From Terriglobia bacterium (GTDB lineage: Bacteria > Acidobacteriota > Terriglobia > Terriglobales > Acidobacteriaceae): a DNA stretch of 64,000 bases. A program made the translations under genes and the position numbers. The stretch spans positions 496,001 through 560,000 of the forward strand of contig JAIQGE010000001.1 of assembly GCA_020072815.1 (NCBI GenBank), written 5' to 3'. Position 1 is the first letter of the stretch. Each line of letters starts with the position of its first letter. Positions 8,442-19,629 of the stretch are shown one piece after another. The notes below the pieces were generated by a model. The model had not been told where the DNA came from and did no database searches. It saw only the letters and a program-made list of their open reading frames with translations.

Positions 8442-9041
8442 GCCTGCGCGCTATTCGACTGCGATCCGAGTGCCTACGATGCTCGCCTCGGCGACGTACC
8501 GGGCTACCATCGGCGAGTCCCTGGCGGGACTCAAGCAGCGTGAGCCTGACCTAAGCATGTTTATGGCGCCCGGCTGTCCGCTGTCCGGAAACGAACACCT
8601 CCACAACACCCTCTTGTCAAGATGTACTACTTCGTACTGTATTCGTTACTGAAATTGCGCTAGGATGAAGCTGCGCCAAGGTGCGCAGGGTCTTTGACAA
8701 TCAGCAGCTAGCAATTAGCAACTGGCAAATAGCCAAGGCAAACCAGACTTTGACGGAGCGGCTTCGACTGGGCGGTTACCGTTCGGTGACCGGCCGATGA
8801 CCGACCGGTGACCGGCCGGTGACCGGCCGGTCGAATGTGTTTGGGCCTTTGTTTGCAACACATCCTGGCGAAAGGGGGGTGGCCAAGGAGATTGCCAGAA
8901 TCGCCGCAATTGCCAAAGATTGGCGATTTGAATTCTCTGCTCCGTGCTTCCGTGGTGAGATTCGATTGGGATGGATCGCCCTAAAGGGTGGCTATCACGA
9001 AGCAGGCGTTCCCTCGCTCCGCTTCGGGATAAAGAAACAAA
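8442..9041. other. 600-base non-coding stretch downstream of the cassette
   Basis: No convincing gene. It contains the possible decayed frame from 8438 to 8554, a run of AGCTAGCAATTAGCAA-like sequence near 8705-8735, the 11-bp tandem repeat at 8774-8828, and a TCCGTGCTTCCGTGGTGA segment near 8943 that resembles the C/T-rich repeats at 22408 and 57846. It separates the cassette from convergent ntrX. Confidence 0.6.
8774..8828. repeat. 11-bp tandem repeat, five units
   Basis: Five consecutive 11-bp units, three of them exactly GGTGACCGGCC (8785-8795, 8807-8817, 8818-8828), the others variants (8774-8784, 8796-8806). A GGTC remnant follows. Confidence 0.9.
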
Positions 9042-10389
<1,348 letters not shown>

Positions 10390-10397
<8 letters not shown>

Positions 10398-12627
10398 TCC
10401 GGGCCTCCGCCAGCGTCACTTCGCCGGCCAAAGGAAGTTCAACGATGAACTTGGCGCCCGCCGGTTTGTTCTCCTCTACGCGAACGTTGCCGCGATGGTC
10501 TTCCACAATGCGCCGCACAATCGCCAGGCCCAGGCCGGTCCCGCGCTTCTTGGTGGAAAAATAAGGCAGGAAAAGTTTCTCTTTCATGTCGCGGTTAATG
10601 CCGTGGCCGGTATCGGCAATCATCACTTCCAGCGCGTCATGGTCTTCCAGCAAAGTTGTGGTGATATGAATTTCCCGCACCAGCGAGTCCTTCATGGCTT
10701 CCGCGGCGTTATCAATCAGGTTGGCCAGCGCGCGCTTGATGGCGTCCGGATCGGCCATGGCCAGGGGCAGGCCGGAGTCCAGCTGCTTCTCCACGCGGAT
10801 GCCGTCCAGCCGGCCGTTGAACATGGCCAGGGTGCTCTCGACAATTTCATTGATGTCCGACGGCCGCGGCTGGGCTGCGGGAAAACGCGCCAGCGACGAA
10901 AATTCATCCACCAGCGCTCGCACCGTCTGTACCGCTTCGGTGATGGTCTCCGCGCAACCGTTGATCACCGCCAGCGACGCCTCTTCCGGCTTGGCGCCGC
11001 GCTCCAGGTGGCGGCGGATGCGCTCCGCGGACAGCGCAATCGGCGTGAGCGGGTTCTTGATTTCGTGGGCGACGCGGCGCGCCACCTCGCGCCACGCGGC
11101 TTCTTTCTGCGCCTTGAGCAGTTCGCTGAAATCTTCAAACACGATCACGTAGCCCAGCCGCTGCTTCCCGTGCTGCACCGACGACACGGTCACGCTGGCG
11201 TTGATCTTGTCTTTGTCCACCGGAATCTCAAACTGGGCGGCGGTCACCGTCATGCGGTCAGCCCGTCGCAAAAGGTGCTCCAGATCAGAAGCCACGTCCG
11301 GCGGGAAGATATGCTGCAGGCTGGAACCCACCAGGGGCGCGCCGCCCTGCGGCTGGAACATGCGTTGGAAGGCCATGTTGCTGTGGGTGACGCGCTGCTC
11401 CGGCCCCAGCGAGAGCACGCCGGTGGGAATGCTCTCCAAAATGGTTTCAATATGGCGGCGGCGCTGGTCCAGTTCGGTGTTGGTTGCCGTCAAGGCGCGC
11501 GCCGAGTCGTCAATCTTTTTGCGGCTGGATTCCAGCTCCGCGGCCATGCGGTTGAAAGACGCCACCAGTTCGCCCAGTTCGTCCGCCGCGGAGACCTCCA
11601 CGCGATGTTCCAGATGGCCGAGCGAAATTTCGCGGGTGGCTTCCGCCAGGGCTTCCACCGGCCGCGTAACCAGCCGGGCCACGAACAGTGACGTCCAAGT
11701 GGCGACAAACAGCACGAGCACCGTCAGCAGGGTGAGCAGGAGCATCCACAACCCGCGAATCCGCTTGCTCTCGCGGCTCAGGGCAAGATAGTTCTTCTGG
11801 TTCTGGTTGATCTGCTCCAGCGTAGGCGAGAAATTCGGAGGCAACGGCAGCCCCACCATGATGCTGCCTTTGTCGCCGGCCGCCGCCATGGCCAGGATGT
11901 ATTCCCTGTCGTGGTAATTCCACTTTTGCCAACCGCCTTCCACCTGCGCCAAAACCGGCAGGTCACGCTGCAGCGTAGGCCAGGGCCGGGGAAGGTTGAC
12001 GCTGGCCACCGCCGTGCCGTCCGCTATGGCCAGGGCAAATCCTCCCTGCAGCGTGGGCTGGTGGCGGCGAAACTCATGCAGCACGCCGGTGTAGTTGGCG
12101 GTCTCAAACGCATGCTGCACGTCAGCCGACTGCGCGATCTCCACCGCCTCCTGGTGCGCGTTGTCGCCGGCGTAATCGGCCAGCAGCTTGGCCACGCGTC
12201 CGGAGTCCTGCTGCAGTTCGTTCACCGGGGTGGAGAACCATTTGTCAATGGAGCGGTTCATCAGCCCGTAAGAGAACATGAACATCACCAGCGCCGGAGC
12301 AAACGACAGCGCCAGCGCTCCCAGCACCATGCGCGTGCGAAAATGCGAGCCCAGCACTCCCAGCCGCCGCTCCGCGTAAAGTTTGACCAGGTTACGGAAC
12401 AGGACAAATGTGAGCACCACCAGCAGCAGGAAAACCAGGGCGGAGAGCGCCAGCAGCACCAGCGTTTGCTGCGCTGAATCCGGCTCCAGTTGTTTGAGGT
12501 TGAAGGCTTGCTGGGAGAAAACCAATCCAAAAAGCACGACGATGCCCAGCGCCAGCGGGATGAGCACGATGCGCCGCAGTGAAACTGGGCGCGAAGTCTT
12601 GGGCGAATCTGGATTGGGTGCGGCCAC
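10390..12627 (-). CDS. ntrY: NtrY-like sensor histidine kinase
   Basis: 745 residues. Membrane segments at about 18-40, 57-80, 100-122 and 290-312, with a periplasmic sensor region between the third and fourth. Then HAMP (about 310-365), PAS (about 378-490), HisKA (VAHEIKNPLTPI, H521) and HATPase (NLIDNAAEAM N box, ADTGHGI G1, GTGLGLAIV G2). This order and size match NtrY. Autophosphorylates H521 and passes phosphate to the adjacent NtrX. A possible small membrane-protein gene lies 170 bases upstream on the same strand. Confidence 0.93.
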
Positions 12628-12798
12628 TTCTGTCTTAACTCACGCCGGGCGCGCGGGCGGTCCGGAGGTGAGCACTGGCCCAATTATAAGGCCCGCTTCC
12701 ATTTGCAGGCTTGCATTCTAGCTGGAGCCGTCAACGATAAGGAGTGATGCAAATTTATTCGTGTTTTTGACGGCAATCTTACGGCTGACGATTCATTT

Positions 12799-13119
12799 TC
12801 AGCGAAAGCCCTGCAATGTAGGGCTCGCTGGAAAGTCCTGCCGGAATGCGCGATTTGCCTGGTGCACCATCAACCTGCAGAAAGCGCGACTCCTGAGGTT
12901 TGTCCTGGTTAAACCGGACCACAATCCGCCTGCCGATCCACGCCCTGCCGGCTTCACTGGCTTCTCCGCTGTCGGCACGCCGTCGGCTGCCGGCCAGTTC
13001 TGCGCGCGCGCGATTCCTCTTAGCTGCGCGCCTTTGCGCCAAACATAAAGCAGGCGGAATGCCGCTCCCACAAGGACCAAACACACAGCTACGTAGAGAT
13101 AAATCAACAATTGAGGCAT
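12799..13119 (-). CDS. Possible small single-pass membrane protein
   Basis: 106 residues from ATG 13119, with AGGA four bases upstream. Residues 4-27 form a clear transmembrane helix (LLIYLYVAVCLVLVGAAF), followed by basic residues. The remainder is not recognised. An overlapping frame (12779-13159) reads through the same DNA and its C-terminal half also looks protein-like, so a frameshift between the two is possible. Lies upstream of ntrY on the same strand. Confidence 0.4.
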   Translation of the reverse strand: MPQLLIYLYVAVCLVLVGAAFRLLYVWRKGAQLRGIARAQNWPAADGVPTAEKPVKPAGRGSAGGLWSGLTRTNLRSRAFCRLMVHQANRAFRQDFPASPTLQGFR

Positions 13120-13215
13120 ATCCTGATTCCCGCAAAGAGAGGATACCTCGAAACTCCAATTACAAACTGTTAATATGCGCGAGCCTGTCTCGAAGTCGCT
13201 CTCCCGGAGAAGACC

Positions 13216-14919
13216 ATGCTCAAGGCAAGACTTCTGGTAACTCTTTTCACCGCCCTCGTTATCGCGAGCCCCGCCCTACCTGGCTCTGCCCAAAACAAAG
13301 ACAAACAGCCGTTCGACGTGATCATCCGCAACGGCCACATCATTGATGGCACGGGTTCGCCGTGGTACTCCGGCGACCTGGGCATTCGCGACGGAAGAAT
13401 CGCGACCATCGGCACCCTGGCGTCCGCCGCGTCCACGCGGACCATTGACGCTCGCGGCATGGTCGTGGCTCCGGGGTTCATTGACATGCTGGGGCAGTCT
13501 GAACTGACCATCCTGGTAAATCCCCAGCTTCCTTCCAAGATTTTTCAGGGCATCACCACCGAGTTCACCGGAGAAGGCGGTTCGGCCGCGCCGTTGAATG
13601 ACGCCATCATCAAGGCCGACCAGGTGACCTATGACCATCTCAAGATCACGCCCGACTGGCGGACCTTCCGCCAGTACTTTGCCCGCCTGGAAAAACAAGG
13701 CATGGGCATCAACCTGGGCAGCTATGTTGGCGTCACGCAGGTACGAAGGATGGTCCTGGGCGATGACAATCGTGCGCCCAGTCCGGCGGAGCTGGAACGG
13801 ATGAAAGCCCTGGTGCGCGACGCCATGCGCGACGGCGCCGTGGGCGTTTCCACTTCACTGCAATACGCGCCAGCGCCCTACGCCACCACCGAGGAACTGA
13901 TCGCCCTGGCTGCTGAGGCCGCAAAGTTCGGCGGCGTCTATGCCACGCACATGCGCAGTGAAGGCGATGCCATCACCGCTGCTCTCGATGAAGCCATCCG
14001 CATTGGCCGTGAAGCAAAAATCCCGGTCGAGATCTGGCATCTCAAGGCCGCCGGCAAACCCAATTGGGGACGCATGCCGGAAATCGTCGCTCACATTGAA
14101 AAGGCACGCGAGTCCGGCGTGGACATCAGCGCCAACACCTACGCTTATCCCGCGTGGTTCAATTCTTTTTCCGCATTCATCCCGCCCTGGGCGCACGACG
14201 GTGGTGACGCCAAGCTGCTGGAGCGTCTTCGCGCCCCGGCCATGCGCGCGCGCATCCGCAAGGACATGGAAACGCCCACCACCGAATGGGACAACGAGTG
14301 GCAGGAAATTCCCGGCCCCGAAGCCATCCTGGTCAGCGTCGTACAAAACCCCAAGCTGCTGCCGCTCCAGGGCAAGACCATCGCCCAGATCGCGAAGATG
14401 TGGGGCAAGGACCCCATTGATACCATCTTCGACCTGCTGATTGAAGACAAAACATTCACTGAAGTTGCTGTCTTCGGCATGTCCGAACCGGACGTGGCCT
14501 TGGCGCTCACCCAGCCCTGGGTTTCCGTGGACAACGATTCACAAGGCACCGCCCCGGACGGCCTGCTGGGACAGGAGCATCCGCACCCCCGCGCCTACGG
14601 AACTTTTCCGCGCATCCTGCGCAAGTACGTGCGCGAAGAGAAAAAGTTGCGGCTGGAAGAAGCCATCCGGAAATTTGCCGCGCTGCCCGCGCAGAGGATG
14701 CGTCTGACGGACCGCGGCGTTCTCAAGGCCGGAATGTGGGCGGACGTCGTGGTCTTTGATCCGCAAACCATCACTGACCGCGCAACCTTCGAAAGTCCCA
14801 ATCAGCTTTCTGAAGGAATGCAATACGTCCTGGTGAATGGCGTACTGGTGATTGACGCCGGCAAAGCCACTGGCGCGCGTCCCGGGAAAGTCATGCGCGG
14901 ACCGGGATACTCAAAGTAG
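13216..14919 (+). CDS. Secreted D-aminoacylase-like amidohydrolase lacking the first HxH motif
   Basis: 567 residues with a signal peptide (about 1-25, cleaving after GSAQ). The amidohydrolase frame is clear: IIRNGHIIDGTG, then APGFID near 86-90, YATHMRSEGD, EIWHLKAAG, and the C-terminal ADVVVFDP and VLVNGVLV of N-acyl-D-amino-acid deacylases. Odd: where family enzymes usually have H-x-H after PGFID, this one has MLGQSE, so one metal pair is missing; the later histidines are kept. GGAGAAG lies 5 bases before the ATG. The gene ends 22 bp from the convergent aldehyde dehydrogenase gene. Probably periplasmic; substrate unknown. Confidence 0.88.
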   Translation: MLKARLLVTLFTALVIASPALPGSAQNKDKQPFDVIIRNGHIIDGTGSPWYSGDLGIRDGRIATIGTLASAASTRTIDARGMVVAPGFIDMLGQSELTILVNPQLPSKIFQGITTEFTGEGGSAAPLNDAIIKADQVTYDHLKITPDWRTFRQYFARLEKQGMGINLGSYVGVTQVRRMVLGDDNRAPSPAELERMKALVRDAMRDGAVGVSTSLQYAPAPYATTEELIALAAEAAKFGGVYATHMRSEGDAITAALDEAIRIGREAKIPVEIWHLKAAGKPNWGRMPEIVAHIEKARESGVDISANTYAYPAWFNSFSAFIPPWAHDGGDAKLLERLRAPAMRARIRKDMETPTTEWDNEWQEIPGPEAILVSVVQNPKLLPLQGKTIAQIAKMWGKDPIDTIFDLLIEDKTFTEVAVFGMSEPDVALALTQPWVSVDNDSQGTAPDGLLGQEHPHPRAYGTFPRILRKYVREEKKLRLEEAIRKFAALPAQRMRLTDRGVLKAGMWADVVVFDPQTITDRATFESPNQLSEGMQYVLVNGVLVIDAGKATGARPGKVMRGPGYSK

Positions 14920-14940
14920 ATCGCCCGAAGGGAGTCAGGA

Positions 14941-16431
14941 CTACTCGGTGTCTATCTGCGCGCGCTGCAATTTGTCCGAGTAATCCACGTAGATCGCCTT
15001 CCACTGCGTATAGAAGTCAACGGCGCCCAGGCCGCCTTCGCGATGCCCGTTGCCCGTGGATTTCACACCGCCGAACGGCAGATGCACTTCCGCGCCAATC
15101 GTCGGCGCGTTCACGTAGGTGATGCCCGCGTTGATGTCGCGCATGGCGCGGAACGCGCGGTTCACGTCCTTGGTGTAGATCGAAGACGAGAGCCCGTAGT
15201 TCACCCCGTTGGCAATCTCAATCGCGTTCTCAAAGCTTTCGCACGGGATCACGCTGATGACCGGGCCAAAGATTTCTTCCTGGGCAATGCGCATTTTGCC
15301 GTCCACGTCCGTGAAGACCGTGGGCTCAAAGAACCAGCCGTACGCGTGTTCCGGCTTGTTCAGCGCCTTGCCGCCGGCTTCCAGCTTGGCGCCTTCGCCT
15401 TTGCCGATCTGGACGTACTTCTCCGTGGTGGCCACCTGCTGCTCGTTGATCTGCGGGCCCACTTCCACCGTTTCATCCAGGCCGTTGCCGACTTTCAGCC
15501 TTTGTGCGCGATAGATCAGCCGGTCGGCGAACTGGCGATACACGCCTTTTTGCACGATCACCCGGCTGGCCGCGGTGCATCGCTGGCCGGTGGTGCCGAA
15601 GGCGCCCCACAGCACGCCTTCCAGCGCCAGATCAAGGTTGGCGTCGTCTAGCACGATGATGGCGTTCTTGCCGCCCATCTCCAGCGAGCACGGTTTAAAG
15701 CCGCGGGCCGCCACTTCGCCAATGGTCCGCCCCACCTCGCTCGATCCGGTAAAGGAAACCGCATTTACTTTTGCATGCTCCACGATGGGCGCGCCGGCGT
15801 CCGGTCCGAACCCGGTCACAATGTTGATCACGCCTTTGGGCAGGCCGGCGTCGGTCAGGGCTTTCACCAGATTGAAGGTGGAAAGCGGCGTATCTTCCGC
15901 GGGCTTGATCACGCATGTGTTCCCGCAGACCAGCGCCGGCAAAAGTTTCCACGACGGGATGGCCATGGGAAAGTTCCACGGAGCAATCATGCCGCATACG
16001 CCCACGGGCACGCGCACGGCCATGGCAAATTTGTTTGGCAGTTCCGAGGGCACGGTGGCGCCGAACAGGCGGCGGCCTTCGCCCGCCATGTAGAAGGCGG
16101 TATCCACGGCCTCCTGAACGTCGCCCCGGGTCTCTTTGAGGACTTTGCCCATCTCTCGCGTCATGTCGCGGGCATAATCTTCCTTGCGCTCCAGCAGAAT
16201 CTGGCCCGCGCGATAGATGATCTCCGCGCGTTTGGGCGCCGGCGTGAGCCGCCACCGGTCAAAGGCCAGCGCAGCGGCGGAAACCGCGTCATCCACGTCG
16301 CGTTTGTCCGAACGCTGAAACACCCCGATAACGTCGCGGGTATCGGCGGGATTAAGGTTTTCGTAGGTTTGGCCGCTGCGGGATTCTACCCACTCGCCGC
16401 CGATCAGGTTCTTATAGGTTTTTGCCGACAT
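14941..16431 (-). CDS. NAD(P)-dependent aldehyde dehydrogenase
   Basis: 496 residues, full ALDH length. Cofactor-binding PWNFP (N153) and KPAED (K176), FTGSSEVG, general base LEMGGKN (E251) and nucleophile GQRCT (C285), plus the closing EIFGPV and [16 protein letters not shown]. Oxidises an aldehyde to the acid in the cytoplasm. It resembles semialdehyde dehydrogenases of amino-acid or sugar catabolism but the exact substrate cannot be read from sequence. Convergent with the amidohydrolase gene; monocistronic. Confidence 0.93.
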   Translation of the reverse strand: MSAKTYKNLIGGEWVESRSGQTYENLNPADTRDVIGVFQRSDKRDVDDAVSAAALAFDRWRLTPAPKRAEIIYRAGQILLERKEDYARDMTREMGKVLKETRGDVQEAVDTAFYMAGEGRRLFGATVPSELPNKFAMAVRVPVGVCGMIAPWNFPMAIPSWKLLPALVCGNTCVIKPAEDTPLSTFNLVKALTDAGLPKGVINIVTGFGPDAGAPIVEHAKVNAVSFTGSSEVGRTIGEVAARGFKPCSLEMGGKNAIIVLDDANLDLALEGVLWGAFGTTGQRCTAASRVIVQKGVYRQFADRLIYRAQRLKVGNGLDETVEVGPQINEQQVATTEKYVQIGKGEGAKLEAGGKALNKPEHAYGWFFEPTVFTDVDGKMRIAQEEIFGPVISVIPCESFENAIEIANGVNYGLSSSIYTKDVNRAFRAMRDINAGITYVNAPTIGAEVHLPFGGVKSTGNGHREGGLGAVDFYTQWKAIYVDYSDKLQRAQIDTE

Positions 16432-16837
16432 GCGTTACGGATGGCTGCCTTTCCAGAGATCAAACTGGTTATCGTATCAGGATTACGCCGGCCTCAGAAA
16501 GAGGCTCACGCGGTGACTGCGTCCGGCAAGCGGTTTCAGCGCTTCGCCCGGTACGCGCAAAGCAATGATAACACTGGCCCTGAAAAAATGAGCGCTACCG
16601 CCTCGTCGCACGGGCTTCCGCGTGTAAGCAGAAGTTTTTAAGGAATAATTTAGGAGCGCCCTAAAGGATGAATCGTGGTCTAAAATAGATTGCTATAGTT
16701 CCAAAATGGAACCTTAGCTCAGGTCTTCCACGGTTTTTACTCAGAAGTGTATAGCTTTAATTAATATCTAAAGTATTCTTCTGGCGAGACGCCATTTTGT
16801 TTTGCGTAGGACCCTCTTTAATGTAAGGAAGGTGGCC
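16432..16837. other. AT-rich regulatory region upstream of the fused response regulator
   Basis: 406 bases between divergent genes; the right half (16620-16800) is clearly AT-richer than the genes. It holds two short dyads, TTTAGG-N5-CCTAAA (16649-16665) and GTTCC-N5-GGAAC (16698-16712). No gene was seen. It must carry the promoters of the aldehyde dehydrogenase and the regulator, but I could not place them with confidence. Confidence 0.5.
16698..16712. promoter_or_regulatory. Dyad GTTCC-AAAAT-GGAAC, possible operator
   Basis: Perfect 5-bp inverted repeat with a 5-bp spacer in the AT-rich leader, 126 bases before the start of the fused response regulator. Confidence 0.35.
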
Positions 16838-18265
16838 ATGTCTATTCTTCTGGCCGATGATGACGCCCAACTAGCGAATTTCCTTTCCAGGTCGCTGGAA
16901 TCTGAAGGTTATTCTGTACACACCGCGCTGGACGAACAGGCGGCCCTGGCCGAGCTCCAGCGGCAAAACTACCAGCTCATCATTTTGGACCTGAATTTTG
17001 GCCAGACCGATGGCCTCGAACTGCTGGAGCGCTTGCGCTCAGAAGGCCTGGAAACGCCCGTCATCGTGCTCAGCGCGCGCAACCGCGTTTCTGACCGCAT
17101 CCAGTCCTTCAACCTCGGGGCTGACGACTACATCACCAAACCGTTTTCTTTCCAGGAATTGGCGGCGCGGACCAGTGCCCTCCTGCGGCGCAAGACTGAC
17201 CCTTCCCTCAGCGTGTTGCGGGTGGAAAATCTGGACTTGGACCCGGTTACGCACAAAGTACATCGCGGCAAGATGGAAATTAAGCTGACTCCCAAGGAGT
17301 TTGACATGCTCCACCTGCTCCTTCGCCGCGCCGGGGAGACCGTACATCGTAGCGAACTTCTCAAGGAATGCTGGGGAGGAGAATCCGGCACGGACAGCAA
17401 CCTTGTTGACGTTTACGTTAACTACCTGCGCAAGAAGGTTGACTCCGGCAACGAACCCAAGCTGATCTACACGGTGCGCGGAGCGGGATACCGCCTGGGA
17501 CGGCCGGTGAACGGCGGGGCGGCCGGCCGCACTTTGTACGATTCCGGCCACTCCGCGGCCCATGACCCGAATTTACCGGGAACGTTTGGCGATACAGAAA
17601 GCTCGTCTTTGCAGCAAAGTCCGTTGCGCGCCCTGGTGCACTCCGTGTCCCACGATCTGGCACAACCGCTCACCAGCATCCGCTGTTTTCTGGAAGTGCT
17701 GGCACTCCGCAAAGGCGCCGTCGCAGACCAGGCCGCGGACATCAGGAACATCGAGCAACAAGCCGACCGCGCCATCGCGCTGGCCAAAGGAATTTCCGGC
17801 ATGGTGCGGGAATCGCCCCTTCCCACCGGACCCTGGACGCCACTGGATAGCTTGCTCAATGACATCTTTAACGACTTCAGTGTCCTTCTGCATTCAGGAT
17901 TGCTCAGCCTGGACCGCCAATGGGACAACTCTCTTCAGGTGACCAGCAGCCCGGTGCTGCGCCAGTTCCTGGCCCTTACCATCAGTAAACTGGTCGGCCG
18001 CAACACCCGGCCGCTGGTGCTTGCGGTTTCCTCCACCTTCGTGGACGGCCGGTGCCATTTGGACTTCCGCTGGAAACCCAGTGACGGAAAGCCGGAAGCG
18101 CTGCAGGACGTCCGCACTATCTTTGCCAAGGAGTTGCCGCACGTGGAAGAAATGGTCTCTTCCATCGGCGGAGTTCTTGCTTTTCAGGAAAATGTCCCGG
18201 AGATGACCTTGCGGCTTCCTGCGTTGTTGCAGCCCCATGCCGGGAAGTCTGGCGTCACGCAGTAG
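16838..18265 (+). CDS. OmpR-type response regulator fused to a degenerate histidine-kinase-like module
   Basis: 475 residues from ATG 16838, chosen because AAGGAAGGTGG lies directly upstream; an in-frame start 12 codons earlier is less likely. Receiver domain 1-118 (phospho-acceptor D51; K101 in TKPF), winged-helix DNA-binding domain about 125-222 (LTPKEFDMLHLLLRR ... YTVRGAGYRLG), Gly/Ser linker, then a HisKA-like helix pair with H box SHDLAQPLTSIR (H272) and about 180 further residues where an ATPase domain should be. I see no N, G1 or G2 box there, so ATP binding is doubtful. REC-wHTH followed by a HisKA half is an unusual order. Convergent with yjbQ. Confidence 0.88.
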   Translation: MSILLADDDAQLANFLSRSLESEGYSVHTALDEQAALAELQRQNYQLIILDLNFGQTDGLELLERLRSEGLETPVIVLSARNRVSDRIQSFNLGADDYITKPFSFQELAARTSALLRRKTDPSLSVLRVENLDLDPVTHKVHRGKMEIKLTPKEFDMLHLLLRRAGETVHRSELLKECWGGESGTDSNLVDVYVNYLRKKVDSGNEPKLIYTVRGAGYRLGRPVNGGAAGRTLYDSGHSAAHDPNLPGTFGDTESSSLQQSPLRALVHSVSHDLAQPLTSIRCFLEVLALRKGAVADQAADIRNIEQQADRAIALAKGISGMVRESPLPTGPWTPLDSLLNDIFNDFSVLLHSGLLSLDRQWDNSLQVTSSPVLRQFLALTISKLVGRNTRPLVLAVSSTFVDGRCHLDFRWKPSDGKPEALQDVRTIFAKELPHVEEMVSSIGGVLAFQENVPEMTLRLPALLQPHAGKSGVTQ

Positions 18266-18275
18266 GGCGGTTACT

Positions 18276-18689
18276 CTACTCACCCATTACGGCCACCACC
18301 ACGCGCTTGGACCGCTGCCCGTCAAACTCCGCATAAAAAACCCGCTGCCACGTGCCCAGCACCAGACGACCCTGGCTGATGGGCAAGATCACTTGGTGAT
18401 GCACCAGAATCGCCTTCAGGTGTGAGTCGCCGTTGTTTTCGCCGGTGTGGTGGTGCAGGTACTCTTCATGGAACGGCGCCAGCTTTTCCAGCCAGGAGTC
18501 AATGTCATGAATCAGCCCAGGTTCATTGTCATTCACATAGACCCCCGCTGTGATGTGCATGGCGGAAACCAGCGCCAGCCCGTTGCTTACCCCGCTGGCT
18601 TGCACAATCTTCTCCACCTGCGGCGTGATGTGCACGTACTCGCGATGGTGCCGGGTGTTGAAAGTCAGGTAATCGGCGTGGAATTTCAT
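18276..18689 (-). CDS. yjbQ: YjbQ family protein (UPF0047)
   Basis: 137 residues from ATG 18689, which has a GGGGGAAG upstream; a longer in-frame extension to 18926 runs across the divergent regulator gene and is not supported. Family signatures: [34 protein letters not shown] and the closing [15 protein letters not shown]. Conserved His/Glu/Asn residues are intact. Family members can have weak thiamine phosphate synthase activity; the physiological role is uncertain. Cytoplasmic, monocistronic. Confidence 0.93.
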   Translation of the reverse strand: MKFHADYLTFNTRHHREYVHITPQVEKIVQASGVSNGLALVSAMHITAGVYVNDNEPGLIHDIDSWLEKLAPFHEEYLHHHTGENNGDSHLKAILVHHQVILPISQGRLVLGTWQRVFYAEFDGQRSKRVVVAVMGE

Positions 18690-18753
18690 CCGTGCTTCCC
18701 CCATTCCATTTCCGAGGCAGTGTAAATGAGTCGCAGGTCGCCAGGCCTTGCGT

Positions 18754-18787
18754 TTGACATTATCTTGGTATTTTAGTACATTGGTAC
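18754..18787 (+). promoter_or_regulatory. Consensus promoter and operator-like repeats of the RHH-like gene
   Basis: TTGACA (18754-18759), 17 bp, TACATT (18777-18782). The predicted start of transcription falls on or one base before the ATG at 18790, so the mRNA should be leaderless. TTGGTA occurs at 18765-18770 and 18781-18786, and GTAC-ATTG-GTAC (18776-18787) is a dyad over the -10 box, suited to binding a dimeric repressor. Confidence 0.65.
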
Positions 18788-18789
18788 AT

Positions 18790-19059
18790 ATGACATCGCC
18801 ACCCAAGCAATTTGTGGAAGTGGAGCGCGCCCAGACCGGCGTGCGCCTGGAGAAGAGGCTGCTCAAGGTCCTGAAGGCCGTGGCCGAACTGAAAGACATG
18901 ACCCTGGGCGACCTGCTGGAGGGCATCGTGCTTCACGCGTTTGAAGGCAAGGCGCCGTTCTCTCCGGACACCCTCAAGGAAATCGAACAGTTCAAGAAAA
19001 TCTACGGGCTGACGCTGCGGGCCGCGGACAGCCACCAGCTCAAGGAGCGTCGCAAATGA
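18790..19059 (+). CDS. Ribbon-helix-helix-like small protein
   Basis: 89 residues from ATG 18790. Residues about 12-50 (a short strand with T-G-V-R-L, then two helices [15 protein letters not shown] and [13 protein letters not shown]) fit a ribbon-helix-helix fold, the fold of Arc/MetJ-type repressors. Possibly autoregulatory, given the dyad over its own -10 box. No Shine-Dalgarno precedes the ATG, consistent with a leaderless transcript. ATGA overlap with the following SRPBCC gene. The DNA-binding role is inferred, not shown. Confidence 0.7.
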   Translation: MTSPPKQFVEVERAQTGVRLEKRLLKVLKAVAELKDMTLGDLLEGIVLHAFEGKAPFSPDTLKEIEQFKKIYGLTLRAADSHQLKERRK

Positions 19060-19610
19060 TTCTGTCAACCTTCGCCATCACTTTGGGATTCGTGGCCGCA
19101 ACGGCCGCGTCCCAGGCCTCCAAGCCCCAGACTTCCGAGTACAAGACGCAGCCGCTGCACGTGCGCAACAGCTTTGACTTCACGGTGAATGCTCCGCAAA
19201 ACGTGGTGGCGCCGCTCTTCGGCGCGCATCGCGAACGCGCCTGGGCGGAAGGTTGGGACCCGCAGTTTATCTATCCGCAGTCGGCGCCGATAGAAGACAA
19301 GCCGGGAGAAGTCTTCACCATCCAGCACGGCGCCCACACCAGCACCTGGGTCAACACCGCACTGGATTTTGAAAACGGCCACATTCAGTACACCTACGTC
19401 ATTCCCGATGCCATGGCCGTGCTGATTGACATTCGCCTGGCCGCGAGCGGAGCTTCTGCAACGCACGTAGCGGTTACCTACGAGCGCACCGCGCTCTCGC
19501 CTGCGCTGAATGACCACGTTCGCCAGCAGGGCGAGTCGGACGCTAAGTCTGGGCCGCACTGGCAAAAGGCGATTGAGGACTATCTAAAGAACCGAGCCGC
19601 CACGAAATGA
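19056..19610 (+). CDS. Exported SRPBCC (START-like) fold protein
   Basis: 184 residues. N-terminal hydrophobic stretch (1-20) looks like a signal peptide. The body has the SRPBCC pattern: NSFDFTVNAPQNVVAPLF strand-helix start, a GWDP...F motif, a central W-V-N strand and a long C-terminal amphipathic helix. Such folds bind hydrophobic ligands in a cavity. Translationally coupled (ATGA) to the RHH-like gene, suggesting the regulator and the exported protein work together. Ligand unknown. Confidence 0.75.
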   Translation: MILSTFAITLGFVAATAASQASKPQTSEYKTQPLHVRNSFDFTVNAPQNVVAPLFGAHRERAWAEGWDPQFIYPQSAPIEDKPGEVFTIQHGAHTSTWVNTALDFENGHIQYTYVIPDAMAVLIDIRLAASGASATHVAVTYERTALSPALNDHVRQQGESDAKSGPHWQKAIEDYLKNRAATK

Positions 19611-19629
19611 CGGCGGGGAACCGCGAAGA

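Noticed and set aside
8368-8652. Possible small gene after the unknown cassette
   Set aside because: It overlaps the third cassette gene out of frame and the product is low-complexity; more likely decayed DNA.
8774-8828. CRISPR array
   Set aside because: Units of 11 bp are contiguous with no spacers, and no cas gene is nearby.
12779-13159. Alternative frame across the small membrane-protein gene
   Set aside because: Its N-terminal half has no structure; the other frame has a clear membrane helix and a ribosome-binding site. A frameshift remains possible.
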